A stretch of DNA of 64,000 nucleotides from Adiantum capillus-veneris (lineage: Eukaryota > Streptophyta > Polypodiopsida > Polypodiales > Pteridaceae). Position numbers and translations under genes: made by a program. Below are positions 11,391-22,774 of this stretch, in pieces (the stretch's first letter is position 1; each line of letters opens with the position of its first letter). The stretch covers positions 65,032,969-65,096,968 of the forward strand of contig CM043963.1 in the NCBI GenBank assembly GCA_014529385.2. Reading direction: 5' to 3'. The notes beneath the pieces are model-generated. The model searched no databases, had not been told where the DNA came from, and worked only from the letters and a program-made list of their open reading frames with translations.

Positions 11391-11531
11391 GCAATGGCAA
11401 GGATGGATGAATGGAGTCGTGCTTTCAAAACCGCTTTAGAAGAAGGGAATGACACAGCTGCAGTTGGCGCTTTGCAAAGGATGTCATACTTTGGCCGGGT
11501 GTGTGAAGACATCAATAGAGAGCTTCTTTGA
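11391..11531 (+). CDS. HSCB: HSCB/HSC20 last coding exon
   Basis: After the acceptor GTTCTTGCAG the exon encodes 46 residues, AMARMDEWSRAFKTALEEGN to FGRVCEDINRELL, then TGA at 11529-11531. The W..AF..A...GD-like and LQRMSYF..VCEDI patterns match the end of HscB proteins (compare L..MRYF..IEE in animals). There are no stops or shifts in any of the three exons, so the gene looks intact here, unlike everything around it. The 3' UTR probably runs to about 11700; I see no clear polyadenylation signal. Confidence 0.8.
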   Translation, partial: AMARMDEWSRAFKTALEEGNDTAAVGALQRMSYFGRVCEDINRELL

Positions 11532-11980
11532 GAAAATGCTTTTGAAGTAAGATGGCTGTGAGGTTTTCAGCCCTTGCATTCTGCTTATTCAAAAAAGACT
11601 CCATATTTTTTTTGCTATCTTGAAAGTACACACAAAAAAGAAATTACATATTATTGCTGGCAAGAATTGTACATTTTCAATTTTGAAGGGATCAAATTGA
11701 TCTAGGAGTCCACAAATTGTTTCCCTCACATAAGATTTCTAAACAAAGGTAAATGAAGCCTTTACAATACCTGTCCGTTTTAAGTATGTGTACCCTTTGA
11801 TGCATAATACCAGATCAGTTTGTGATATGAAATGTGCACTACCAGGAAGTGGTAAATTACATGGTGGATTCTTGTTGAGAAAATGATTGTACCAATTGGC
11901 ATGCCTAAAAGAAATTTTAGGAAGGCTCTCTAAATAGTAACCGCAAGTGTGAAATACAAGCCCTTTAAGTGTAACCTGCA

Positions 11981-11984
<4 letters not shown>
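11532..11984. other. Probable 3' UTR and downstream spacer of HSCB
   Basis: The first 150-200 bp are likely 3' UTR. The rest has only short overlapping open frames without a recognised family. Confidence 0.35.

Positions 11985-12069
<85 letters not shown>
11985..12069. repeat. CT microsatellite, 85 bp
   Basis: Nearly pure (TC)n with one TT interruption around 12021. Confidence 0.95.
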
Positions 12070-12072
<3 letters not shown>

Positions 12073-12237
12073 GCAAAATGTGAGGCTTGTGACCCGTTAT
12101 GTTACAGGAAATCGACCATAGGTCCATATAAAAGAGAGAGAGGAAAAATTGTGAAAGATTTACAATGGGAAAAATCCCAAAACAAACCACAGGATACATT
12201 AAGGGATAAAATTACTCTAATCAAGAAGTGATAAGCC

Positions 12238-12497
12238 CACTGTCACCATGAAACAATTCAAGGCCGAAACTTTTCACCCTTGAAACGTAGCGTTTCACCA
12301 TGAACGTCTCAGTCCAATGATAATGGATAGTGAAACGTGGGACCGAAACATGCATATATGGATTTTGAAAGGTCCTAAAACGATGGTAACGTGTTGTTAG
12401 CAAATTGGCATGTGTTTCATTTGATCAACGGAATGTTTCAAGGCTTGAAATGTTTCACTTGTCCGGACCTGCTGAAATGCGTTTCAAGGTGACCATG
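12238..12497. mobile_element. hAT-type MITE with 8-bp target duplication
   Basis: The ends read CACTGTCACCATGAAAC and, in inverse complement, CATGGTCACCTTGAAAC. The element is flanked by exact 8-bp copies of GATAAGCC (12230-12237 and 12498-12505), the length made by hAT transposases. The 260-bp interior has many GAAAC/GTTTC pentamers on both strands, resembling subterminal transposase-binding repeats. There is no coding capacity, so a helper transposase is needed. Confidence 0.75.
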
Positions 12498-12505
12498 GAT
12501 AAGCC

Positions 12506-13410
12506 TACACACATCTGTCCAAAGCTTTGTCCACCTTAGGCAATGTAACGACAAACGAGAATGTACAGTGCTAGGTATCTGACAAATATAAAGCATCCGC
12601 TATAAAAAGCCTCATATTGCAGCTCACAAAAGCCAAGGGATTGTGAAACCCCTAGGCTAAGCCTCCAAAATCATCCGCATCCACTGTCAACATTCCTGAT
12701 GTGGCACCCCAAAATTGTATGCAAGTCTACGGCACAACCATACCGTAAGAGAGGCAGGAGGGACCCAATCGTCGTCCGCCTAGGTAACGGGGATTGTGGA
12801 TGCTAATGGCATCTCATGTGAACAAGATGTAACGGAAATATGTAAGAAAGCGGGCTACTCTTAATAGTGCAAGCCATTTGCCAAAGCATGGAGGATCAGA
12901 AGAGAGTGTTGGGGTAAGGCGGTATGCCTTGCCCAGGCTGGCGCACTCTAGGGGTCCGGGCGCCCACTCGTGTACATTTGCTATTCTTTATAGATAAAGA
13001 ATAAGGAGAGTTCTCTCACAACAGTAGAAGAGGCTGCTCCATCCACATCTGTGTCTTACCACCTTGAATCTTGAGCTCAGTTTGCGTAGACCTTGTCAAA
13101 GCTCGAACTTGGATTTTGGGAGCCTTGTGGGATTGAAAGCTGTATATTCAGCTTCATGAGAGAACTATACTGTGTTTGTACACCTATGTGGAGTTTGAAC
13201 CCCATCAAAAGAACAAGGCATAGCTAGAGTTTGTTTTCAATGCTGGCAGCTAGCAAACAAGAAGGTGCTGGCAGTGGAATCCTAGGAAGTGTAGAGAATG
13301 CTCTCTCAAGGCAACACTAATCAAGCAGCTTCTCAGAAAAAAAATGGCTTCTTGGCAATGCTACGAACATAAAGTGTGCTGGTGATTTGAAGTAGCAACT
13401 CTATCATTGC
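12506..13410. other. Non-coding stretch
   Basis: No open frame or repeat family is recognised. It contains short poly-A-like and G-rich patches only. Confidence 0.4.
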
Positions 13411-13512
13411 CAGGTTTTGGGAGCGGATCAAGTGTCTTTAACGGCTTTATGTATGCCCGACATGTATGCTGAGTGCGGTGCACTTATGAAAGTACAGAAA
13501 AATGGGAAATAG
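13411..13512 (+). pseudogene. Pentatricopeptide-repeat-like scrap
   Basis: Thirty-three codons ending at TAG read QVLGADQVSLTALCMPDMYA then ECGALMKVQKNGK. This matches the ALVDMYAKCG.L..A core shared by plant PPR proteins, which bind organelle RNAs. Nothing flanking continues the repeat in frame. It is at best a decayed fragment, perhaps carried by a retroelement. Confidence 0.4.
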
Positions 13513-14166
13513 TTTCTTGGTGTGCACTGAAAGCACTTACGTAAGCATGATTGGCTTGTGCATGCAATCGATTGTTGCGGGATTCTGTTGAGTTGAAGGC
13601 CGAATACCATCAGTTTGTCCACAATGTATGTTGATGCGTTATACGACAAGAGGAGGGATATGCATGCTATGTGTGATGCTCTGTAATATTCTCTAGATCT
13701 TTCAAATTCTACCTTGATCGTGTTTTGACGTAGTCCTTGCATACTTGATGCCTCTTGTGTATGTGAGCTTGAGCTTGATGCAAGTCTGTGAGTGAGGAGC
13801 TAAAGCAAAGCTGAAAATTTCAGTTTTTGAATGATGCCCTTTTTGCATGCTATTTATGCTCTTTCATGCACATTGTTATATAGTTTGTCGCACTTTTTGA
13901 TGCAAGTTTTTGGGTGTTGTGCTTGATACTATTCTGGCATTGGGCATCACATTGATGCATACTTTTATGCGATTTGGTGCATGTATGGATATGTGGACTT
14001 CTCGTTGATGTGGTGGTCGAGTTGTTTTCCTAGTTTGATGCATATGCGGTCGTTGGTATAAAGACACACTTTGATATTCGATAGGTATGACATTTTTGAG
14101 TCTATAGTGATGACTCATGAGAGACGAAGGGGTCTCGTTCACGTCGACATTTGAGATGTTGGCATT
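13513..14166. other. Non-coding stretch before copia remnant
   Basis: TG- and CA-rich sequence with several GATGC-type words. No frame with a recognised family is visible on either strand. Confidence 0.35.
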
Positions 14167-14616
14167 GTGGTCGTACACATTAGATGTTGCTTCAAGCATA
14201 TGAGGAAAGGGAGGAGACATATGTGTGATATAGATTCAGTGATGATGCCAATCAAAAAGGCAATTGTCGTTAATGAGTATGCGAATGATGATGCAGTCAC
14301 ATTTGCCTCTAGTTTACCTCCAACTTACTCTACGGCTTTGGACTGTACACTTTCTTTGCGATGGTTATTAGATAGTGACACTACTTTCTATATCACACCA
14401 TGTTGTGATTGGTTTAGTAGCTATTCAAGTGGGAGACTTGGTTGTGTGCATCTTGCTAATGGTTCACCATTTGACATTGTTGGTGCAAGAGATGTTTGTC
14501 TGTCACTGCCTAGTGGTGCGTCTTATATGCTACATCATGTGCGTTATGTTCCTAAGTTGAGACAAAGCTTTATCTTAGTGAGAGACAGTGGATGTTATGT
14601 ACTGCTTGGAGAGTAG
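14167..14616 (+). pseudogene. Ty1/copia protease-region remnant
   Basis: The 149-residue frame holds RWLLDSDTTFYITPCCDWFS, then GCVHLANGSPFDIVGARDVC and YMLHHVRYVPKLRQSFILV. This is the copia order: protease active site, N-G strand, then DVRYVP..R.. before the GAG-pre-integrase region. The catalytic triplet reads D-S-D in place of D-S-G or D-T-G, consistent with decay. Downstream DNA to about 15300 keeps faint copia-like pieces (for example SLASIWECRR at 15130) but no intact domain. Confidence 0.7.
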
Positions 14617-15432
14617 TCTTTTCGGATGCATAGGGGCTCGCTAGTGATTAGTGAGAGGTGCTAGGAGTGGCATGGTATACCCATTGCATGTTTCTCATGT
14701 ACGAGCCGGTAATGTTTCTGTTACATTGCTGACATGTAGAGAACGAGAAACGAGACGTGTCTCTTTTCCGTATGAGCTTCAGGATGCGCAGACATTGCAT
14801 GTAGAGCTCATTGTGCAGGATATGTTTGTGGATACAGGGGTCCAGTAACATTGCTCTTGTGAGTCACAATAGGATGAGTTATCATGTACGATGACAAAGA
14901 TAACTGATTTGGATTTCTTTGATATGCTGATGCTAGAGGCTGACGTGTTATGCCAAGGCATTTGGATATAGTCCCTATGGATGGGGAGGTGATGACTACC
15001 CCGGAGTCGACACATCCTACACGACTTGTCTTTATAATGCATATGATGCAAATAGCGTTGAGATGGTTGACATCATCAGGTTAGCTGAGGTCACGCAAGT
15101 ACATCCACGTGCACACTTCAGAGACGTCCATCAAACGCACTCTCTTGCTTCAATTTGGGAGTGTAGAAGATATACAACTACCATAACACATAGGTCTTGC
15201 TCCACATGGATCATTTTGCAATGCTATCCTACCACATTCTCACTAGGGAACACACCATTATATATCTTATGCATGAGCTAGGAGTTCTAAAGTGCTATCC
15301 ACATTGATAATGGAGCTCACCATATTATGCGAATCAGTTGTTATCAAGAGCGTCCCACATACCATCTACACTTTGAACACTGTCAATGCTGGAAGCATTG
15401 CCTAGAAAAGGTGGTATGATGATGAGTGCAGA
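14617..15432 (+). pseudogene. Decayed downstream part of the copia remnant
   Basis: Many stops in all frames. Weak integrase/RT-like phrases occur near 15063-15281. I include it as the probable continuation of the element at 14167-14616. Confidence 0.3.
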
Positions 15433-16025
15433 TGTCACAACTTGGTGACGTGACAGCTCCTAGGAGCTTAGGGCCACTGAAGACCACAATCGTGGACAAC
15501 AACACAAGAAGAAGAAGAAGGTTGGCCGCAGGTTTCGAGTTACCTTGTTGTTGCTTCATGCGTGCAAGCCATGAGAAGCCTGACTTTGACATAATATCGG
15601 AGCACATGGCTCGTTGATTATGGAATGACAAACACGTGAAGAAGAGGATCGGTATAAGATCGGCAAAATCCACTTGGTTGCTTTTTGTGGCGTTTTGATC
15701 GGCAACGTTTTGGGCTTTTTTGGCGTTTTTCACTTTTTAGTTGAGAGACGGGGAGGCATGCTTTGTATAACGTTTTGAAACACTGGCTACAGAGGATGCG
15801 CCCTCTGTGTTGAGACGTTGCTCTCCAAAAAAGGTCATTTGTTGCAAGGTCGTTTTGAAGCACCATTCAAGTAGAAAAGTTCACACCAAGCGCTTCTTGA
15901 TTTGTAGCTCTGTGAAGGATGCCGGTTTTTTGGATGCATTTTGAAATGCTAGTGGAAATGGACACTGAGGCAGTTGAAACGCTAGCAAGAGGAGGAGCTA
16001 AATTGCGGCTCTTGCGTTTTGAGAC
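15433..16025 (+). mobile_element. Truncated LTR start related to the C family
   Basis: TGTCACAACTTGGTGACGTG at 15433, followed by CTAGGAGCTTAGGGCCACTG, parallels the first ~75 bp of the C2 3' LTR at 28665 (CTAGGAGACTAGGGCCATTG). Beyond about 15520 the likeness fades. The tail has repeated CGTTTTGAAACGCT-like words. It is cut on the right by the inverted LTR at 16026. Confidence 0.5.
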
Positions 16026-17964
16026 TGTCACAAACGGGAGCGCATAACAATATAAAATACATTCGGATAAATAGGATTTATCACTTATTACTGAAGCCAG
16101 AGGATATAGAGAGAAATAAATAGAGAGAGAGATAGAGAGTGAGAAGATCGACACAGTATTGGGGACCAGAAGATGGGCTGGTCCCCCCCCGTAATAGTAT
16201 CTTTATTACTGAGGAGAAGTCTATACAAGCACTTGAACCGAACGTATTACCACGTTTGTTCTAGAATAAGACTTGATGGTTCCTGGAAGCCTCAGTTTCC
16301 GATTCCTAGGGCAAAACCCTATTCCAAGGAACTTCCGTTCCTTATTCCAATTCCTCGAGAATCAAGGTTCTCGCCTCTGGATCTCACCTTCCAGACTCAG
16401 GGCATGGCATCCCTGCAACTCTTTTCCAACTCTCTTTCCAGAGTCCTCTTCTCGTAGAACAACTCTGCTTTCCCGGACACGAAGTCCTTACTTGGGAATC
16501 CCAACTTCCGGATCACAACTTGAGAGACTACCTCTCTCCGATCCGTGGATCTACTTCCCAAACTCGGGTACGAAACCCGTGGGCTGATCTGGCTCTAGTT
16601 CCTCAGAGCGCTTTTCTCCTGCAGAGGCTCATGCCTTCCTCTGCTCCTACTCCCTCACGAAGAGGAAGTACACCTGCGATCAAATACTCAAAGATCAGAA
16701 CATGAAAATCGTTACCTTCAAAGTCTCGACGCTCGAAACGCAACTCGATTCTCGAAAAGCAATTCCTCGGAAGAGATCTCTCCATAGAAAATCCTCTCTT
16801 CCAATCCTACACACAAAAGAGGTGTGTTCTCGGGTTCCTTGTCGTAAATCAGCCCCGTCTACGACGTTTATGGGCTGAAAACAGAGAAAAACAGCAACTT
16901 GTCGCGATGGAAACACGCTTCGTAGGCACTTCTTTGCGAGGGAACTCGCGCACTGGGTCTTGGCGACATCTGGTACACTTGGGGCAGCCATGGGCATCAC
17001 CGGCAACGTCTTCTTTATGGCTGAAATCTGCAGCAGCATCTCCTCCTTGCAAAGATTGGTCCTCTCCTCTAAGTGAGGGCATGTGATGCTTTTATAGCTC
17101 CTAGCCACGGCACGAATAGCTGCTTGCGTAGAGATCGCGGCCTTTTTTTTTTTTTTTGCCAGAAAAAGAGAGAGAAAACGCTGGCTGATCTGTTGCCTTA
17201 TTTATCAGATGGCTGCCCACTTATTAAGTGGGCGGCCGGCGTATTTTAAAAATACTCTGAACCTGCCCAAAAACTCAATAAAACCTTATAAGATAAAAAC
17301 AATGCTTTCACAGCACTTCCCAGGCGTCCCTGGATGCAATCACACGCACAGTTGCAATGCAGACATAGAGATGCTTTCCCGAAAAGCAATCCCGCTTTCT
17401 CAGAAAGCATCTGTTTTTCCTCAAAGTTTCCTCTGAACCCATCTTCATTCAAGTGCTTGCTTTTCCTTGTGCACAATTCTAACACAGTTCGGAATTTCCT
17501 CCCGACTATGGATATTCCCTTTCCAATGCACCCGTCACCCACCTTGTGACGCATCAGGAATACCCATCACCTAGTCCTTTCCTACCGAACTTACGGTACA
17601 ATCTCCTTCACGATGCTCTATGTCACCCATCCTATGACGCATCAGAGATGTCCGTTCCCGGATGGTCGGATACTTCTTTCCGATGCTCCCTGTCACCCAT
17701 CCGATGTGACGCATCAGAAGTACCCGTTCCTGGTGGCCTTACAGATATTCCCTTTCACAGTGCTCCCGTCATTACTCTGAATGACGCACTAGGAATATTC
17801 TGTACTCGGATGTCTCCAGTGAGAAAAACCCTATCACTTAAAATTCCAATAATTCATTTAGAATTATTTTTCCTTGGTGTTCCAAGCGAGAAAACCCTCT
17901 CACTTATAAATCCAATAATTCATTTAGAATTATTTTTATGTCAGATAAAGCCAATTTGGCAACA
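16026..17964 (-). mobile_element. Complete LTR, inverted copy (left arm)
   Basis: Read on the minus strand it starts TGTTGCCAAATTGG and ends CGTTTGTGACA, 1939 bp, matching the right arm at 18444-20391. A TATAAAAG box (17089-17096, minus) and AATAAA signals sit in equivalent places in both arms. The neighbouring 17965-17984 reads, on the minus strand, AAGTGAGAGGGA directly before the LTR. That is a polypurine tract, so this is the 3' LTR of an element. The 139-codon open frame inside (reading MARSYKSITC) is probably incidental. Confidence 0.85.
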
Positions 17965-18443
17965 TCCCTCTCACTTATAAATAGTTGTCCTCAACTGTAG
18001 AGGTCCAACTGAACTGCCGAGGAGAAACCGGAAAGATTCCAAATCTTGCTCAATGGTGAGTTGAGCTGGTCCTTTCCCAAAAGGTAGAATCTTGACTTGG
18101 GGTGTCCAAGTTTGTTACAACTTCTGCGTGCTAGCCCTCCCGTCATTGTCAAGCTTGCCTTTGCCTATGTGCTCTAGAGACCTCGTGCATTTCCTTTTGG
18201 CTTCACATTTATGCGCCAAACAAATTGATGGTTTCCTTGACAACTTCGATCGAGCATAGGCTGCTAACTGGATGTGGCCGATCCACTTTCCATAGCCTTT
18301 AGTTGGTGTTTGTATTCGTTTCAAAACGCATGGAGAGACTTGTCCCAAAAGTGCCTTCCAAGGCATTGTAGCCAAGACATTTTAAAAAGTATGCTCTGCA
18401 CAGTTGAAGATGTAGCCACTTGAGGTTCTCACAATAGCGTCTC
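17965..18443 (-). mobile_element. Spacer between inverted LTRs: 3' internal end of the element
   Basis: The minus strand carries a polypurine tract next to the left LTR. Upstream, a frame at 18115-18375 starts MPWKALLGQVSPCVLKRI, similar to the S-P-F-K-A-L-Y-G region near the end of gypsy integrases. The right end, GTCTC at 18439-18443, is the reverse complement of GAGAC at 16021-16025, outside the other LTR. Some of the right part may be original flanking DNA. Confidence 0.5.
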
Positions 18444-20391
18444 TGTTGCCAAATTGGCTTTATCTGACAGAAAAATCATTCTAAATGAATTATTGGATTT
18501 ATAAGTGAGAGGGTTTTCTCGCTTGGAACACCAAGGAAAAATAATTCTAAATGAATTATTGGAATTTTAAGTGAGAGGGTTTTTCTCACTGGAGACATCC
18601 GAGTACAGAATATTCCTAGTGCGTCATTCAGAGTAATGACGGGAGCACTATGAAAGGGAATATCTGTAAGGCCACCAGGAACGGGTACTTCTGATGCGTC
18701 ACATCGGATGGGTGACAGGGATCGGAAAGAAGTATCCGACCATCCGGGAACGGACATCTCTGATGCGTCATAGGATGGGTGACATAGAGCATCGTGAAGG
18801 AGATTGTACCGTAAGTTCGGTAGGAAAGGACTAGGTGATGGGTATTCCTGATGCTTCACAAGGTGGATGACGGGTGCATCGGAAAGGGAATATCCATAGT
18901 CGGGAGGAAATTCCGAACTGTGTTAGAATTGTGCACAAGGAAAAGCAAGCACTTGAATGAAGATGGGTTCAGAGGAAACTTTGAGGAAAAACAAATGCTT
19001 TCTGAGAAAGCGGGATTGCTTTTTGGGAAAGCAGACGCTTTCCCGCGAGGAAGTCTATGTCTGCATTGCAACTATGCATGTGATTGCATCCAGGGACGCC
19101 TGGGAAGTGCTGTGAAAGCATTGTTTTTAACTTATAAGGTTTTATTGAGTTTTTGGGCAGGTTCAGACTATTTTTAAAATACGCCGGCCGCCCACTTAAT
19201 AAGTGGGCAGCCATCTGATAAATAAGGCAACAGATCAGCCAATGTTTTCTCTCTCTCTTTTTCTGGCAAAAAAAAAAAACGGCCACGATCTCTACGCGAG
19301 CAGCTATTCGTGCCCATGGCTAGGAGCTATAAAAGCATCACATGCCCTCGCTTAGAGGAGAGGACCAATCTTTGCAAGGAGGAGATGCTGCTGCAGATTT
19401 CAGCCGTAAAGCAGACGTTGCCGGTGATGCCCATGGCTGCCCCAAGTGTACCAGATGTCGCCAAGACCCAGTGCGCGAGTTCCCTCACGAAGAAGTGCCT
19501 ACGAAGCGTGTTTCCATCGCGACAAGTTGCTGTTTTTCTCTGTTTTCAGCCCATAAACGTCGTAGACGGGGCTGATTTACGACAAGGAACCCGAGAACAC
19601 ACCTCTTTTGTGTGTAGGATTGGAAGAGAGGATTTTCTATGGAGAGATCTCTTCCGAGGAATTGCTTTTCGAGAATCGAGTTGCGTTTCGAGCGTCGAGA
19701 CTTTGAAGGTAACGATTTTCATGTTTTGATCTTTGAGTATTTGATCGCAGGTGTACTTCCTCTTCGTGAGGGAGTAGGAGCAGAGGAAGGCATGAGCCTC
19801 TGCAGGAGAAAAGCGCTCTGAGGAACTAGAGCCAGATCAGCCCACGGGTTTCGTACCCGAGTTTGGGAAGTAGATCCACAGATCGGAGAGATGTAGTCTC
19901 TCAAGTTGTGATCCGGAAGTTGGGATTCCCAAGTGAGGACTTCGTGTCCGGGAAAGCGAAGTTGTTCTACGGGAAGAGGACTCTTGAAAGAGAGTTGGAA
20001 AAGAGTTGCAGGGATGCCATGCCCTGAGTCTGGAAGGTGAGATCCAGAGGCGAGAACCTTGATTCTCGAGGAATTGGAATAAGGAACGGAAGTTCCTTGG
20101 AATAGGGTTTTGCCCTAGGAATCGGAAGCTGAGGCTTCCGGGAACCATCAAGTCTTATTCTAGAACGAACGTGGTAATACGTTCGGTTCAAGTGCTTGTA
20201 TAGACTTCTCCTCAGTAATAAAGATACTATTACAGGGGGGGACCAGCCCATCTTCTGGTCCCCAGTACTGTGTCGATCTTCTCACTCTCTATCTCTCTCT
20301 CTATTTATTTCTCTCTATATCCTCTGGCTTCAGTAATAAATCCTATTTATCCGAATGTATTTTATATTGTTATGCGCTCCCGTTTGTGACA
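18444..20391 (+). mobile_element. Complete 5' LTR (right arm of inverted pair)
   Basis: TGTTGCCAAATTGG to CGTTTGTGACA, 1948 bp, followed 1 bp later by a primer site, so this is a 5' LTR in plus orientation. TATAAAAG lies at 19328-19335 and AATAAA at 20217 and 20335. Compared with the left arm it has an extra ~18 bp near 19030-19050 (GCAGACGCTTTCCCGCGAGG) and scattered point changes, so the arms are alike but not identical. Confidence 0.88.
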
Positions 20392-20392
20392 A

Positions 20393-20404
20393 TGGTATCA
20401 GAGC
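20393..20404 (+). other. Primer binding site (tRNA-iMet type)
   Basis: TGGTATCAGAGC, 1 bp after the LTR end at 20391. Confidence 0.9.
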
Positions 20405-20598
20405 ATGGTCTCCTCTCTTTCTCTGTAAAGGAGGACGACTCTGGGAAGATACGGGAAGAAGTCATGACAAGCCAAGAGAGAAGTAAGCAGGCAGAAACCT
20501 AAGTCCTGCAGGAAAAGCTCGCAGAGTTGGGAAAAAAAAAATTCTCTATGGAAGAAGTCGACACAAGGCTTGGGATTCTCTAAGAAGGCGACAAGAGC

Positions 20599-21321
20599 AT
20601 GATGCTCAAGAACCTCGAGAATCCAAGGAGCGGAATGCTCGAGATTCTTCAGAATCCAGAAAATATCCATGAACGTCAATCTAGAACTATAGCCATGGAA
20701 TCCCGTCATTCCGGGAAGGATATGAAGAAGGTCTCTAGACCTAGGAACACTCCAGTCAAGTTTGATACTTTTGACGGAAGGGAAGATGTCGGTAGCTTTC
20801 ATTCGGTAGCTTTCATTCGACAGTTTGAAGTTGCCTTTGCAAACGGCAATTTCTGAGAAGCGTCGAAGATGAGGCATGTGACCAAACACCTCAAGGGGAT
20901 TGCAAGTACTTGGTGGTATACCAAAGCTCTGCAAGCAACTTACAACAAGACTTGGATTTAATTCAAAGCTGAATTTTTTGACAAATTTTTTTCCTCTATG
21001 CTTTGAAGAAGGCATCCAAGAATATTGGGATCGGTTTGCCCAATAGGAACACGAGTGAGTCAAAGCAAGTAGTGGTTCACTCTTGCCAAGGTAGCTCCAT
21101 TCTTGATCCTCTCTGAGGAAGGAAAGATGAACAAATTTAACGAAGGACTTTTGCCCGAATTTGTAAACCCATCTGTAAGATACTTTGCAGCAGATGGTGG
21201 AGTCAGCAATACAAAGCTGAAAGTGTACGCCTTAGTGTACATAGAATCCAATCCCCGTGGTGGGACGGGAAACATTGAACACAGAAAGTTTGGAGTAAGG
21301 GAATTAAATCTAACTCCTTAG
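20599..21321 (+). pseudogene. Decayed gag of the inverted-LTR element
   Basis: The frame reads VKFDTFDGREDVGSFHS, FIRQFEVAFANGNF, then (after a stop) ASKMRHVTKHLKGIASTWWY and FKAEFFDKFF. The F-D-G-x-x-D ... F ... W-W/Y ... W..F...F pattern is the retrotransposon gag capsid, and KFDTF resembles IKFDTFSGYRDAS of TE-B. A short internal duplication (GGTAGCTTTCATTC twice, about 20790-20818) and stops break it. No knuckle follows. Confidence 0.65.
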
Positions 21322-22774
21322 TTCTTCAATAGAAGACCCTTGAACTTTAAGTGAGGGGGCAGGTTTTTAATCAAAGTTACACCTTTGAGGAAATCATAAA
21401 GTGCATTGTGCTTGTTTTCTCTTTTGCACAAGATATGGTTATGTCTAACCGGGACTACCACTCTCGAGTGTTTATGAGAGCAGGATCAAATTGAAACATT
21501 GTTTTCTGAGATGAATTGGTTTGCTTAACTAGCCGGAAGGTCGACTATTGATCTGGTATCCGGTAATTCTCGAACAGATTACCTGCTATACTGCGGGTAG
21601 GAAATTATGAAGGAACCATTCTGAGCTTTCCAGCAAAGAAAAGCTTTCATTAAGCTTGAGTACCTTATGAACCAACACCCCTACCCGGTAAGGGAAGATA
21701 TGGTAGTGCTTTTCACACAAGTGAATGACTCTTTACGAGGGAAGGAACAAGCGACGACTACGGCCTGTGCTTGAGGAATCCAAGGATTAAAATCCTAGAT
21801 TATTTGATGAGCGGGTTTTGCTCTAAGATCGAGCCAAGTGATCATCAAGTTGAGCGTCTTCGCTCTAAGGATTTTATGAAGGGACGGTAATTTCCCAGGT
21901 TCACCGAAACTTTAACACAGCTTAAGAATTATGTACACTTTTGAGTACATGGATAACACACAAAGATACAGACCTATGCCAAGGTGGGTCATCTACCAGT
22001 TGAATTTTTTTTCTGCTAAACGGAATGAGATGAACCAACTTCCTTTTCATGAACTCGACGGGAGTTTGGTATACTCTCTTGAGCGCCTTTTTATGCGCAA
22101 GGATATTCCGACACGAGAATCTCTATTTGAGATGTGTTTGGTAGAAGGAATTTGAGTTTCTCTACGGAGAAGTGCTTTTACCATTATAGTAGCAACTTTT
22201 GGTTGCGGTATATGTTTCTCCATGAGAAGGTCAAGTAGCATTTACACACTGTTGAAATAAATTCGAACTATTATGTTCGTAAGAATATAGCTCGCCAACC
22301 GTTTCAAAATGGTAAGAATTACATATGGGAGAACATCCCTGAGAATCAAAGAAGGTTCGCTCTATTGTGAACCGGGTTTGAACGTACGTTCAGAAAATGT
22401 TATGGCTAGAATCCTATCTGCCTGAGATTTTGCAAATCGTCATTGATGCTCGCAAGGTGAATCATTTTTTATGACTTGTAAGGAAGAGATGCTAATGGAC
22501 GTCAAGAAATCACTGCTGGTGGTAATAACTCGCAGGAGGAAAAGATTGGAAGGAAGTGCCGCCGTGCACAAAGAATCTTCGGATTGGAACCGTCCGCCTA
22601 CGTTGAGCGACGGCCCGAAACAAGAACCTTCTTTAAGGTGATCGCAAACTTTGTTTGTGAAAGAAAGACATCAAGCTTAATGCTCTATGACTTGAGCATT
22701 CCCTATGTCAGAGGACACAAGAGGTTTACTACCCTCTGGACTAACAACGCAGGATTCTGCGCAAGGACAGATAC
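21322..22774 (+). mobile_element. Internal DNA of the inverted-LTR element, unassigned
   Basis: No protein family is recognised. Short plus-strand frames (21931-22155, starting MYTFEYMDNTQRYRPMPRW; 22584-22778) are open for 60-75 residues but match nothing I know. It probably represents heavily mutated pol or a non-coding filler of a non-autonomous element. Confidence 0.3.

Noticed and set aside
19310-19729. 139-codon frame in the right inverted LTR (mirrored at 16695-17108)
   Set aside because: It is present in both arms only because the arms are copies. It starts at the TATA box and has no family likeness; an LTR leader is the simpler reading.
20398-21063. 221-codon minus-strand frame across the gag region of the inverted-LTR element
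   Set aside because: The plus strand has the gag capsid pattern; the minus frame is its shadow and matches nothing.
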